Source: Phoronis ovalis
Lineage: Eukaryota; Phoronida; Phoronidae
Length of the DNA: 31,189 nt
Assembly (NCBI GenBank): GCA_028565635.1
Contig: JAOXYB010086940.1
Span: forward strand, 8,555-39,743
Reading direction: 5' to 3'
The notes beneath the pieces were generated by a model. It worked only from the letters and a program-made list of their open reading frames with translations. It had not been told where the DNA came from and ran no database searches. Shown in pieces: positions 1 through 10,538 of this stretch (position 1 is its first letter; each line of letters begins with the position of its first letter). Position numbers and translations under genes: made by a program.

Positions 1-140
1 AGCATCCGCGAGATTAAATAGTGTATCAAGCATCCGCGAGATTAAATAGTGTATCAAGCATCCGCGAGATTAAATAGTGTATCAAGCATCCGCGAGATTA
101 AATAGAGTATCAAGCATCCACGAGATTAAACTGTATTTCA
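1..140. repeat. 28-bp tandem array (5 copies, truncated by window edge)
   Basis: Five head-to-tail copies of a 28-bp unit that begins AGCATCCGCGAGATTAAA. Copies 1-3 (1-28, 29-56, 57-84) are identical, copy 4 (85-112) has one change, and copy 5 (113-140) is more diverged, as is usual at the border of an array. The array starts at base 1, so it almost certainly continues upstream. There are no unique spacers between copies, so it is a minisatellite. No function is evident. Confidence 0.95.
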
Positions 141-1885
141 AGTGCACCAATTGATATATCAGCAGGGATACTGTAGTAAGTGATTAAATCATCATTTTTT
201 CACTTATCACTAAACGCGTTTACCTGGTACCTAATTAAAAATGTGTAACACAGTGCAAGGAAACCTACAAACAACCCTTGTTTACATAATATCAAATAAC
301 TAATATATGAGTTGTTGACTAAATAACAGGAAATTTTCAGGAAATGTTTAGGATGGAATTTCTCATCTTTATATTTTCAAAATTGTTATAAATTTTAGTT
401 CTAAGACATGCCAATAGCGCCCGAGTTGGGTCACTTAATAAAATAATATCTAATCACAAATAATCCCCTAGTTTTACTTTGCTGCATTCACAGATTTTAG
501 AGACTATACAGAATAGGTCTACAAACAACATAAACATATATAACTGCCTGATAGCAACATATTACAACCACAAAATCCTGGTGAGCCACGATATTTACAA
601 CTGGATAGTAGTTTACGCTAGTGACATTCCCGATAATACTTTTACCTGCGCCACCTAGCACTGCAAGCACAGGTCCAATTTTTCAATAGTTTGAAACCTG
701 TTTTGACGAAGTATTATCACTTTTTCTAATGGTTATATACAATGTGCAGTTGAAATTTTTCAAGTAAGTAAATAGGTAATAATAGGGAGAAATAAAGTAA
801 AATTTAAAACTACTTTAAATTCTATTTTTTAGTTGATAGTGTTTAAATCACAACGGACGATTTTTATGAGGAGAAAAAATGGTTAAGACGTCTTCAACAA
901 GGCTCAGCTGTCCTTGATGACAGTAAACCAAGTACTACGCATTGTTAAGACTCTTATGGAGAATAATTGTTTATTTTTTGCTGAACCTTTTCTCCTTTGT
1001 TCATTGTGAAAGATTCACATGTTTGAATGACCAAGGGCATTGATATCAAAGACCGGACGTATTGACGGCTGACTGCATGTTCATTGTCTGCATGTTACAG
1101 TCGGACACGTGAAATATAAGGGTTTTTCTGTGCTTAATCCCAACCAATTAACAAACGAGAAAACGAAAGTTGTAAAAAAAAGAACGCACACCTATTAACT
1201 TTTAAATCCATGGGGAATATAATTCAAATCCATTCTCGGTTTTTTATGTGAGACATTTTGTCAGGATGGGTACCAAGTAAATGGAATCCATGTTATAACT
1301 TTTTGACTTATTGTATGTTATTATATTATTTTGTCATGTGATATTGATATATACTGTCTGGATTGAGTTTTAAATTAAGATATTTTTATTTTTAATATAG
1401 TATGGTGTCACATTCTTTGTCGATTATAAATCCTGGCAATAGTTTGTTAAAGTCTCATTTTTAACAATTTTGAATTGTAAATCATGTCAATGCCTCAGAA
1501 GATTGTTGATAAATGTATTGAAGACATTAAGACAATTTATAATCCTTATGTCTCTGTTGATGCATAGATAAGATCAGAACAAGTATCTGTGCTAAATAAT
1601 CTAGTTTTATCCGTTTTATAAAAGGAATACATGTTTAAGAATGTAAAGAGCTAGAACCCTATTGAATTAGCTAATTGTTTTATGCCCTAAATACTACATT
1701 ATTTCTTAAATCAGTTTGAAAGTGGGTGTGAAAGAATTTCTAGGTTATTTACCTATAGCTAGTAGTATTTTTTGAAAATGTAATTCACATATTTTGCAGA
1801 ATTATAACAGGGTTCTCATAATTTTGATATTCAACTTGGATGAAAAACATGCTCACCATTTCTGTGAGTCACTGTGCAAGTCCAC
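141..1885. other. Non-coding AT-rich DNA
   Basis: I see no ORF of coding character, splice-bounded exon, RNA gene or recognisable transposon here. The sequence is AT-rich with many homopolymer runs and stops in all frames. Confidence 0.7.
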
Positions 1886-1902
1886 TATATATATATATAT
1901 AT
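1886..1902. repeat. (TA)n microsatellite
   Basis: Perfect TA dinucleotide run of about 8.5 units inside AT-rich non-coding sequence. Confidence 0.9.
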
Positions 1903-2575
1903 TTCTGGATTATTGATGAAATTACTTGGTGAAAATTAAATAACATGTAGAGTATACATATCATGTCCACTCTGTATAACTATGTGTTCAATCTTCTGGG
2001 TTTATTTAAACTTTTTACCTTTACTAAGAACCCATTGAAACTACAACCTAGTAAACAAATAGTAGTCTCGTGTGAAAATAATAATATCACGACTTTTCAA
2101 GATAAACATGGTGCTTAATTGTAGTTATGTTGAAATGAATTAATTGTTGGTTGTTTTTATCCCTAGCTTCTATTAAGACAAATGCAACTGAATATATAAG
2201 GTGTAATGGGGTCATTAACAGATTTTTTCGTGAGGTTGGGACTATTAGTCACGGGTGAAAGATTAGAAAAAAGTACTTTTTTCGTATTAAATAATATTTT
2301 CTTATTGGTTTATCAAGACGGAAGTATAGCTGTATATTTTTTTATATAAGTTTTCGATCTCGTTACTTATCTGCTATGCTTGCTAACATTTTTCCCCGGA
2401 ACTTGTCCGACAGTTTTGAATCTCAATTAAGGTTTAATTAGAATGTCAGGATACCTGACAATATTTTTTTTTAAAAAGAAGCAATTGCACAATTTCGTGA
2501 ACCAAGGATATTTCTATATTTTTGACGATAAAAAAAGTTTTTTTGACACTGCAAGAACAGGAACAGGGTCATATT

Positions 2576-2815
2576 AAGAACCCGGGACTAACAGCGCTCC
2601 ACGGCCCGGCCCCCCAGGAGAAAGCTGCATCCCCCCCTGATCATGATCCAGCTTTTATACTCGACATGTGTCGTGTGACCTGCTGTATGTGGTCATCATT
2701 GGTTGACATCGTGCTACCGGAAAGATTAAATATGAATGTTCACCAAATCTACTCTGATCCGCCACGGGTGTGTACCGTAGATGCCCGCCCGGGCGTAGAT
2801 GATACAAAAGATAGC
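2576..2815. other. GC-elevated unclassified patch, possible old mobile-element fragment
   Basis: This patch is clearly richer in G and C than its surroundings (runs such as GGCCCGGCCCCCC and CCCGCCCGGGCG). It lies between long AT-rich stretches. It opens overlapping reading frames on both strands: a TTG-initiated + frame 2522-2824 and a - frame 2655-2912. Neither translation shows a domain I recognise, and open frames on both strands are what raised GC alone would give. I see no terminal repeats. It could be a decayed transposon or gene fragment. I do not annotate a gene. Confidence 0.3.
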
Positions 2816-2912
2816 ACACGATGACATGCAGAATTTCCGTTATTTTACGCTTCCGATAGAAACACATGCATTGGGATGGGAGTGGTGGATGGAAACTATT
2901 GTGTATTGGCAT

Positions 2913-5900
2913 ATAGGCTTCGAGAACCTTATGGCCTTTATCTCTTGTGGTTACTTATTCTTTCATAGATACCATGTAATTATGCTTGATTGGCCATGTA
3001 TTTAAATGCCATGTATTGTTAGTAAGATATCAAGTTCGTTCTCGGTGGAAAAGTTTACGATATCAAATAAATTTTTAATTCAGCATGTGTGAGAAAGTTG
3101 CATGGTATTTCCATTGATATATTTGAATGTGATGTTGTATGAAATTGACCCTTTGAAAAAAAAATTAAAATATGTGCCGCAGGGTAAAGTATTGGATTGC
3201 AGTAGCACTTTAAGCGTTTATTCATATCTTGGTCGTTACTGTTATAATGTTTCGTGTATTTTTAGCAAACTGATGCAACGCATTTCGGCTAAAAGGCTTA
3301 TTCCTGTTTCACTGAATTGCGCGCAAATTCTCCTTGTTCTGTGTATTCCATGCGGAACGATACAACCGGTTTATACACGTATTTGATATTCATTTTACGG
3401 CAGACGGCAAACATTTTGATCACATATGCTTTTCTGAAACCAACACTTGCAAAAAAACACATTGTTAGAATAGACTAGCACATTCGTTCTTATTATGAAG
3501 CAAATGCGTGTAATGCCTTCTTAACATGAATTTGCAATAACCCGGCTCGTTAAATCATTTGAACTTTTAAAGGGTTTTTAAATCTTATTAAACTTGCTAT
3601 TAGCGCAACATTATAGTAATTAGGATTATAAAATAAGCTCGCCATTTCACTTATTATAAACTACTATACATTCATGATCTCGTATGCTTAATGATATCCA
3701 GTAGAAATCGCAGATTTTCACCTGGCTTTTACTGACAAAATAAATATTTTCCAGAAGATTTGATGTCGATAACATTGCTTGTCATTACAAAAAGTTACAT
3801 CATTACGAGACGCGCTGAGGTAACTGATATAAAAGGTCTGACATACACCTGGCCGCCAGGTAATTATAGTTAACATTTGTAACGGATTTTATTATTTTTT
3901 CCTGTTGCAATGAAATTTAATAAAAGAGATATTGATAACTATATATCTAATTATTTGGCGAGTAAATATTTTCCAAGCACTGCAAGAATTATTTTTTTTG
4001 TTGTTAATATTCTGTTAATGTTCTGTTAATGTTAGTTAAGTCAAATCACAAATTTTAATATGCTTACAGTGAAAAGTAGCAAAAATTGTGCTATTTGAAT
4101 TTAAATATATACACAGTTTGATCAATTTTAAATATAAAATATTGAAAAACAATTGTGAAAAATAAATAAACATATAAAAAATTCTTTAGCGCGCGAGAAA
4201 TTGAACACTGTTGCTCTATGTGAACTCTATATTAGCTGTCTGTTACATCTGAAGTCTCCGAAACTTACTGACATGCATACTGCTGTGTACCTATAGATAC
4301 AATCAATTATTTAATTAATCACTTTGAAATAGTTCACTGAATGGAGACAGAATAAAGAATTCTCTACTTGGATTTGGTGCAGGCACGTGCTTTGTAAACA
4401 AATACGTAGCAACTGTCTCCTGCAAAAAGGCTTTAACTTGGCCTCACGAAACGGGAAGAAGGCTACTGCCTTTGCGGGTAGTTTTGATTTTTCTAAAGAA
4501 AACGACTACAAATATTTGTAATATAAATATTAACATAGACTGTATAGGGTTCATTGGAATGATATATTGCCAAATAAAGAAAAAAAAAATTTTGTCGATT
4601 TTATAGTAGACATATTTTGTAGATATTTTGTTTATTTTAAAAATAAATAAGCTAAAGATAGTTGCTGAACTTTAAATCAATGAAAATATTGCCATTTTAA
4701 GCATATGTATATATTTGTATTGAATAACTCCAAACAAAGCTAATAAAATTTACAAAATACAATACACTTCAAACTAAGCCCCCCGTTTCGTTTCACTAAA
4801 GGAGACACGTGCCGATAGACATTTATTGCTGTTGCCTAGAGTTATTACTGATCTTGTAAATGATAGAAAATATCACCTGGTTCGAGCATTGCTCCCGAGT
4901 TGCGTGTTTTCGGTCTTTTGTCCTCTCCCCGTAGACTGAATTTAATTAACGATAATAACGGCGAGAGTCGGAGCCCCGGGGGCCAAGCGTAGGGACGGCA
5001 ATTACAAGTTATAACAAAATGCATATAGTATATTTGCTGTAGATTGTGTGATGTTTTTTTTCCTATGATATGATATGGGTTGATTTGAGTTATACGTGCA
5101 CTCAATAATTTCACTTTCTATAATTTTGTTTCTTGATTTTTTAAAGTCAGCTAACGTTTTATTTATAGTGTAACTGATTGGTAGATTGCATCTACATAAA
5201 ACCAAGTAATAAAATGTTTAGAACTGCACTGTTTAGAACGTCTAATTTTACATTAAAAAATTAATAAACGTTACAGAGTATCTGGGACTATGATTTCTAA
5301 TTTTTTTTAGTTTATAACAAATATGTAAAAGTGTTTTAAATATTTTTTTGTTATATAATTTACTACTCAAGAAAACGAGTTTTCCAGAAATTCTCTTTGT
5401 ATGGTAACTACAGAAAAAGCTACAACCTGTGAAGCACTATAGCGTGACTACCGATGTTTCATTGCACTATTTTACCTATCATCAACAAAACCTCTCACGC
5501 AATGGCACGTTCACACTGATTAACAACCCGATATTTAAATAATTAATTCTAATTTGAAATAATACGGAATAAGAAGAAAGTTCATACTGTCTTTTCCCAG
5601 AACAATCCCCATCTGTAGATATTTTTGCAGCTCCTGTATCTCCCATAAACTTCATATTATACTAAATGAGATTACGCATGGTCATTGGTTTAGCTGTTAA
5701 GTTTCCGAAATTTTGTACCAAGAAGTTAAAATTAAAGGAAAATTTTGTTTGTGTTCTTAAATTTGTAGTTAATTGGAAAACTATTACATTTTTCAAATTT
5801 GAGTGCTAATTAGTGAAGGTGATCATATATCAATTTATTGCTTTATATCATGTCTTCTTGATCACTGGAATAATGAGTGTTCTGAAAAATATCTCAAATT

Positions 5901-7586
5901 CATATATTTTTATAGATTTAATTCTCAATTTTGTTACTATTCAATATTTTGTTCTGTGTCATTGTTCCACTGGGTTAATGTCATAACGTCAAGTCTTTGA
6001 AAATGATGAGAAACTCTGATAAATTAGCAATAAATAATTTAGCATGTTAACCGTGTGTTAATACTGTGTTAAGTGCTCTATATGATGAAGACAGATAAAT
6101 TGATGTAAATTCATTATACACGTAGACGATTTCTCAATCCTGTCCAATAATTTCAATATCATAATTTTCTGCAAAAAATTAAAGTTTATAAAAATACAAA
6201 CTTTTTTTCCTGTACATTCTAATTTTTTTTCGTGCTATGACAACTTGGAAATAGACATACAACTATGTGTGCAACTTGCAGTTTTGGAAATTTGTTTCTT
6301 ATTCTCTAAGGGAATTTAGTTTGGTGTATGCGAAGGCACACGGTAAACAGTTGTCAAAAATATATTTCACATCTATCAGCAAAAAATATATATTTAATGC
6401 AAGTTATACAAATAAATTAAAACAAAATATAATAATTATTGGCACTTAAAAACAAAAAAAAATGCATTAATTTTTTGTTTGCATATATCCGAAATTAGAA
6501 TTGAAATATAATGAACTAATTTATATATGAAAAGGTAGTTATCTGTAAAGTAAGAATCCAATTCTATGTACAACATGTTATTAAAGGAGTGAATTTTGTT
6601 TGACATAAAGGTAATATTTACATAAAGTTGGGTTTGTTAATTTTTTAATCTGTTTTCCAGGTAAATTAATTACTTCTGGTATATTATTTTTATAGACGCC
6701 TGTCACTTTAACGCTTTCATAGTCAGCAAATGTTTTTTCTTGTCGTGCGAACATCAATTGTAAATGAGTAAAGTACTAACGAAATTATTCACAATACAAA
6801 TGCTGTAAACTAATGATAGTCAATTATACTTCATAAATTCATGATATTTTGGGTAATTAAAAGTTACCCCTACAACTCATAAACATTTTACTAAAATCAT
6901 ATCGCACTAACAAAGATTTAAGGTGAAACATATAAATAATACGTGATCTATGTAATTTATTCATGGCAGTTTTACACTTGTTGAAAAGCGTTCCAATTAT
7001 GTATTTCCCTTTATAGTTTGCTTTTTTATCCATTTTTATTTTTCAGATTTATAATTTAAGCGTATATTTTATTATATTTCGTTCTGAGAATGTAAACTTT
7101 ACAAAAAACCATAAATCATTGCCATAATTACATTGTTTGTTTATCTTAAAATTTTAATTTCACACTTGAAATATTAATTTCATAGGATAAATATTGCAAA
7201 TCACAACCATTAGAAGAGCAAACAATTGCTTCTGCGAATCGTGTAATGAGTTAAACAAAGTTGGATCCTATTGTAATTGTTGGATTACGTTAGCAATGAA
7301 TTTGATATTTAGATTTCACACTAAAAGTACGACTTCATTATTTTATGAATTAATATAATAGTTTGAGCTAACATATTTAGATTTTCAAATTAATAAACTT
7401 ACAGAAGCATGAGAATTGAAATTGTTGTATGAAAAAAAATAATACAACAGACGTAGTACGACATATTTTATGAGAACATTGGTAGTTTTCACAAAATAAG
7501 AAGAAATTGCGCTTTGGTAGCTCAGAAGTATATATAGCTTAGTATGCATTTGAAGTTTCTATGAGCGTGCATAGTTACCCGATGAC
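2913..7586. other. Non-coding AT-rich DNA with short direct repeats
   Basis: No gene can be supported. Open frames such as 3102-3386 (+) and 4845-5114 (-) give compositionally AT-driven peptides without motifs. The stretch holds a 15-bp GC-rich palindrome at 3847-3861. It also has a two-copy 11-bp direct repeat TTCTGTTAATG at 4010-4031 and a modest GC-rich patch near 4870-5000. Confidence 0.6.
3847..3861. promoter_or_regulatory. Perfect GC-rich inverted repeat with flanking E-box
   Basis: ACCTGGC C GCCAGGT is a perfect 7+1+7 palindrome in a strongly AT-rich setting. With the preceding C it also contains CACCTG, and on the other side CAGGTA, both Snail/bHLH-type hexamers. A dimeric DNA-binding site is possible, but nothing else around it identifies a factor. 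Confidence 0.3.
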
Positions 7587-7713
7587 TGTTTAAGTGGACC
7601 CTACTGGGTTTATATATAATACCAATTCCTTATCCACTTGCCTGATACCACGGATAAGGCAGTAAATTTTGCCAGTGCCTGGATGCATCCTCGCCCCTAG
7701 ATAACTACTGTGC

Positions 7714-7768
7714 AGCGGCACCCTCCCTCCTGCAACAACAAACAAGCGGCACCCTCCCTCCTGCAACA
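7714..7768. repeat. 31-bp tandem duplication
   Basis: The stretch starting AGCGGCACCCTCCCTCCTGC at 7714 recurs at 7745 (period 31; the second copy is partial). It lies within a GC-elevated segment (about 7590-7780) that may be a remnant of a dispersed repeat. The - strand frame 7590-7781 across it shows no domain. Confidence 0.85.
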
Positions 7769-7789
7769 CAGACTCGGGCATGGACTAAA

Positions 7790-8600
7790 GATACTTAAAT
7801 ATGTTCAATAGAGATAATTAACTGTATACTTTAAGCTACAGCTAGTTTGTTTCATTCAAAAATTTCTAGTACTCAAAAAGAAAGATATAGTTGTTATAAA
7901 TATTTTAAACGCAATATTGGATTTTAGAAAACAGCATGAAAATACCATCCGGTTCAGTATTTATTTATTCTCAAATGAGGATACTGAATTTAGAATTTCA
8001 TGTATATACAAATACCTTTGTTGTAACAATATGATTCCTCTGGGTCTGGTCCAAGGGTGTGATATAAGTTATGGGGTTTCAAGTGCCTAACTTAAAAATT
8101 CTTTATTATTCAAATGTTAATTTAGTCATTCTTTTCTACTAGAGTTTTTCTATGTCCGGTAAGCTACACGGTCACTGAAATAAGTCGTGATGGCCGAGCT
8201 TGATGGACAACGAAGAAATTCTTACGGCACAGTGGCACTTGACTCTAGCTGCTGTGTTTTGCTGTTGCTTAAATTTTGCAGTGCTTCTGTGTTCTGAAAA
8301 ACTTTTTACTAGAACAACAAGTGAATTTTAACCGGGAAGATTTACACAGTTTATTTTTCTGTCACGGGACTCCTACACAAAGTAATCAAATGTGTACACT
8401 GCAGTCTATAATTATAGACAAATTAATTAGAAAATATATGAAACACAATTCACATTATTGCTTCCTTCTTGTAGCTGTCAGATAAAAAAGTCGTAATTTG
8501 AAGACTTAATAAAATAACTGTTTCTTTATTGTAGGAAATAAAACCACTTAAGTATGACAGAAAATTATATCTTAATAGAGACTGAAGATAAAAAAAGTTA
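7790..8600. other. Non-coding DNA upstream of the candidate distal exon
   Basis: No confident gene. A 35-codon ORF at 8189-8296 starts MAELDGQRRNSYGTVALDSS and looks more protein-like than most in this window. It has no good splice donor before its stop and no recognisable motif, so it is recorded only as an open frame. Confidence 0.45.
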
Positions 8601-8611
8601 ATTTCTTCTTT

Positions 8612-8621
8612 TGATTGACAG
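8612..8621 (+). promoter_or_regulatory. Pbx-Meis/Prep composite site TGATTGACAG
   Basis: Exact 10-of-10 match to the decameric composite site known for PBX (exd) with PREP/MEIS (hth) TALE homeodomain heterodimers. It lies 210 bp upstream of the first ATG of the candidate distal exon block. A perfect 10-mer with this base mix is uncommon by chance in a 31-kb AT-rich window but not impossible. Function is inferred from the motif and its position only. Confidence 0.45.
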
Positions 8622-8670
8622 CTAGCGCGTGGATGGGAGGAGTTTATGTTATAGCTTTCTGGTGGCACGC

Positions 8671-8700
8671 GAATAAAAAGTCAGGTAATTCTTTTCAGCC
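8671..8700 (+). promoter_or_regulatory. Possible core promoter of the distal exon (TATA-like plus initiator)
   Basis: A TATA-variant GAATAAAAAG (8671-8680) is followed about 25 bp later by a TTTTCAGCC initiator-like element with its CA at 8696-8697. That is a workable spacing for a TATA/Inr pair. TTCTTTTCAG could equally be a splice acceptor. TCAG/GTAATT, with GT at 8685-8686, could be a donor, so this block could instead hold untranslated-exon borders. Confidence 0.25.
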
Positions 8701-8821
8701 TATAGGAGCTCATTATTTATTTACTGCATACAAAGGTTAGTGTCTCAAGAGACAACCCATCCCCTTCAGTGCCAATCAATTCAACTGAACCTAATTGATT
8801 TGCAACAAGGTAATGTTATTA

Positions 8822-8956
8822 ATGCAATTTAAAGGTGGAATCCGTGTTGAGTTCCAGTACTTTGTTCGAAACTATTGCTCAGAAGCAGACGATTCGGCTG
8901 ACGACCTTATAGACCCTGCACAAGAATTTGAAAGAATTTTGTCACAAAGTCGTTAA
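8822..8956 (+). CDS. Candidate upstream ORF, 44 codons, unknown product
   Basis: ATG at 8822 opens 44 codons ending in TAA at 8954-8956. The translation begins MQFKGGIRVEFQYFVRNYCS and continues with an acidic middle (EADDSADDLIDP). Its residue mix is unusually protein-like for this AT-rich window, where random frames are dominated by F, L, I, Y, K and N. I recognise no family. It stops one base before the ATG of the next short ORF (8958), so it would act as a near-coupled upstream ORF if both lie on one mRNA. It could instead be conserved non-coding DNA that happens to be open, or an exon of an unannotated isoform. No translation evidence can be read from DNA alone. Confidence 0.3.
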   Translation: MQFKGGIRVEFQYFVRNYCSEADDSADDLIDPAQEFERILSQSR

Positions 8957-8957
8957 T

Positions 8958-9011
8958 ATGCATGGAATGACAAGAAACATGCCTTCTTATGGTCTCTATC
9001 ATCCGCATCAG
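8958..9011 (+). CDS. Candidate distal alternative first coding exon of the POU4 gene
   Basis: ATG at 8958 is the first ATG after an in-frame stop at 8910-8912. It opens 18 codons reading MHGMTRNMPSYGLYHPHQ and ending exactly at CAG/GTAAAT, a strong donor with GT at 9012-9013. The exon ends in phase 0. POU4 coding exon 2 (19630) starts in phase 0, so direct splicing would place these 18 residues in frame ahead of the POU-IV box and replace the 43-residue proximal N-terminus. No other gene lies downstream on this strand in the window. Alternative N-termini from alternative promoters are known for vertebrate Brn-3a and Brn-3b. The link to POU4 is inference: the intron would be about 10.6 kb. The alternatives are a non-coding 5' exon, or chance. 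Confidence 0.35.
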
Positions 9012-10243
9012 GTAAATTGATTTGTTTTTGTTAGTTTTCAGCTAAAGAATCTACATTACATTTCTTTGTAGGAACGAAACCTGTTGGACGTTTGAAAAAC
9101 TTAAAATCTTCCTTTTCTAATTAACAAAAAATCTATTTTTAATGTAGCTACGAATAATATAGTATTTTATGTAATATTCTATAGGTTACGTGTTATCTTA
9201 GTATATATTTTATAGGATAAATCTGGTATTTGTTATGTCATGGGTTATGCATGAGTACTACATTTAAGATTTATAAACTGAATGCTCTAGAATCGAATAG
9301 TCACTATGTTACCAGTATCAATATTTCATAAAAATGTATTCGATATGTGAGACCATAGACATATTTATACACTTTTCAAATTGAATTATGAAAATAATTT
9401 ATATTTATTTTAAATATTTTATTGAAATTTGTGTTAAGGAATGCGTAAGAAGTTTTAAGGTTACTATGCATAGAAGAAGAATGAGTACACAAGCGTAGAA
9501 CTTGTTCATGTTTATAGAAATTCTTTAAAATGACTTTTGTATCAAAAATATCTCATTGAATAGAAATGTATCAAACTTACATTTTTAAATGACACTACCT
9601 TACTTATTTTACCATAAATTTAAGGAAGCAAAAATAAATAAATACGGAAACAATATATCTCTGCGTAGTTGTAATGAAAACAATATATGTATCACGTTCT
9701 ATGTTTCAAACTTTAATTTAAAATGCCGATTCGTCTTTACTAATTTTTTTTTGAAAAAGTGACGGTTAGGCCTTTTTTGTGAAAGAAACGGCCGCTTAGT
9801 ACGTAATTAGTCCGAGGGAGAGCAGCTAAGTAAAGAGTAAAAAATCAGCAGGCGCCCGCATAAAACACCGGGATATAAAAACATATCAGATATTTATCTA
9901 TGAGAAATGTTACGCTATTAATCCGTGTGAAAAATTACTGATAAACATAGAGATAAACTAATTGGACATAATTTGTACATTTGCGGTGGGAAAACAAACA
10001 AACATATAATTAGAGTGTATAGGGGCACATATCAATTACATGACAACGGAGACGCTATACTGACAGTTTTTGCATCCATACCATATGTTTGCGTAGAGTG
10101 TTGTCGTGTTGTCGCTTTCATTTGCTTTTCAAACCTCAGGACGTGTTACATTATTTTACATAATTCACTTATTTTGTTAACATCACTATTTTGAAAAATA
10201 AAATAAATTTTAAAAGTAAAATAATAATGCAGTCAGGACCGGC

Positions 10244-10264
10244 TTACTTCAGTTACTGAGGTAA
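10244..10264. promoter_or_regulatory. 21-bp near-perfect inverted repeat
   Basis: TTACTTCAGTTACTGAGGTAA pairs with its own reverse complement except at one symmetric position pair and the unpaired centre base. The 11-bp core is TCAG T T ACTGA. This resembles a binding site for a symmetric dimer, but it is not a clean match to any site I know. Confidence 0.25.
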
Positions 10265-10424
10265 AACATTTTCTAAAACATCATTTTGCAAATTTGGTGC
10301 AAATATATACTGGAACATTTTCAAAGAATTTTCAGTCCACAATTAAGCAGAAAAAATACATAATATGTCCTTATTAATTATTACATCAGCCAAGGCATTG
10401 ACAGTCATCCCGTCTCACGTCTCT

Positions 10425-10538
10425 CATATGCCTGTACCATTTAGACGCTAGATTTGAAATGTCTCCATATGCCTGTACCATTTAGACGCTAGATTTGAAA
10501 TGTCTCCATATGCCTGTACCATTTAGACGCTAGATTTG
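10425..10538. repeat. 41-bp tandem repeat, 2.8 copies
   Basis: Copies begin CATATGCCTGTACCATTTAG at 10425, 10466 and 10507 (period 41). The first two copies are identical in the overlapping bases; the third ends early near 10538. Identical copies imply recent duplication. No coding function is seen. Confidence 0.95.

Noticed and set aside
1-140. CRISPR-like appearance of the 28-bp repeat
   Set aside because: Copies are directly adjacent without spacers and the window is eukaryotic; it is a minisatellite.
7515-7528. tRNA A-box-like TGGTAGCTCAGAAG
   Set aside because: No B-box (GGTTCGANTCC) and no cloverleaf downstream, so not a tRNA or clear tRNA-derived SINE.
8189-8296. 35-codon ORF starting MAELDGQRRNSYG
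   Set aside because: Protein-like at its start, but with no splice donor before the stop, no motif and a short length; too weak to call.
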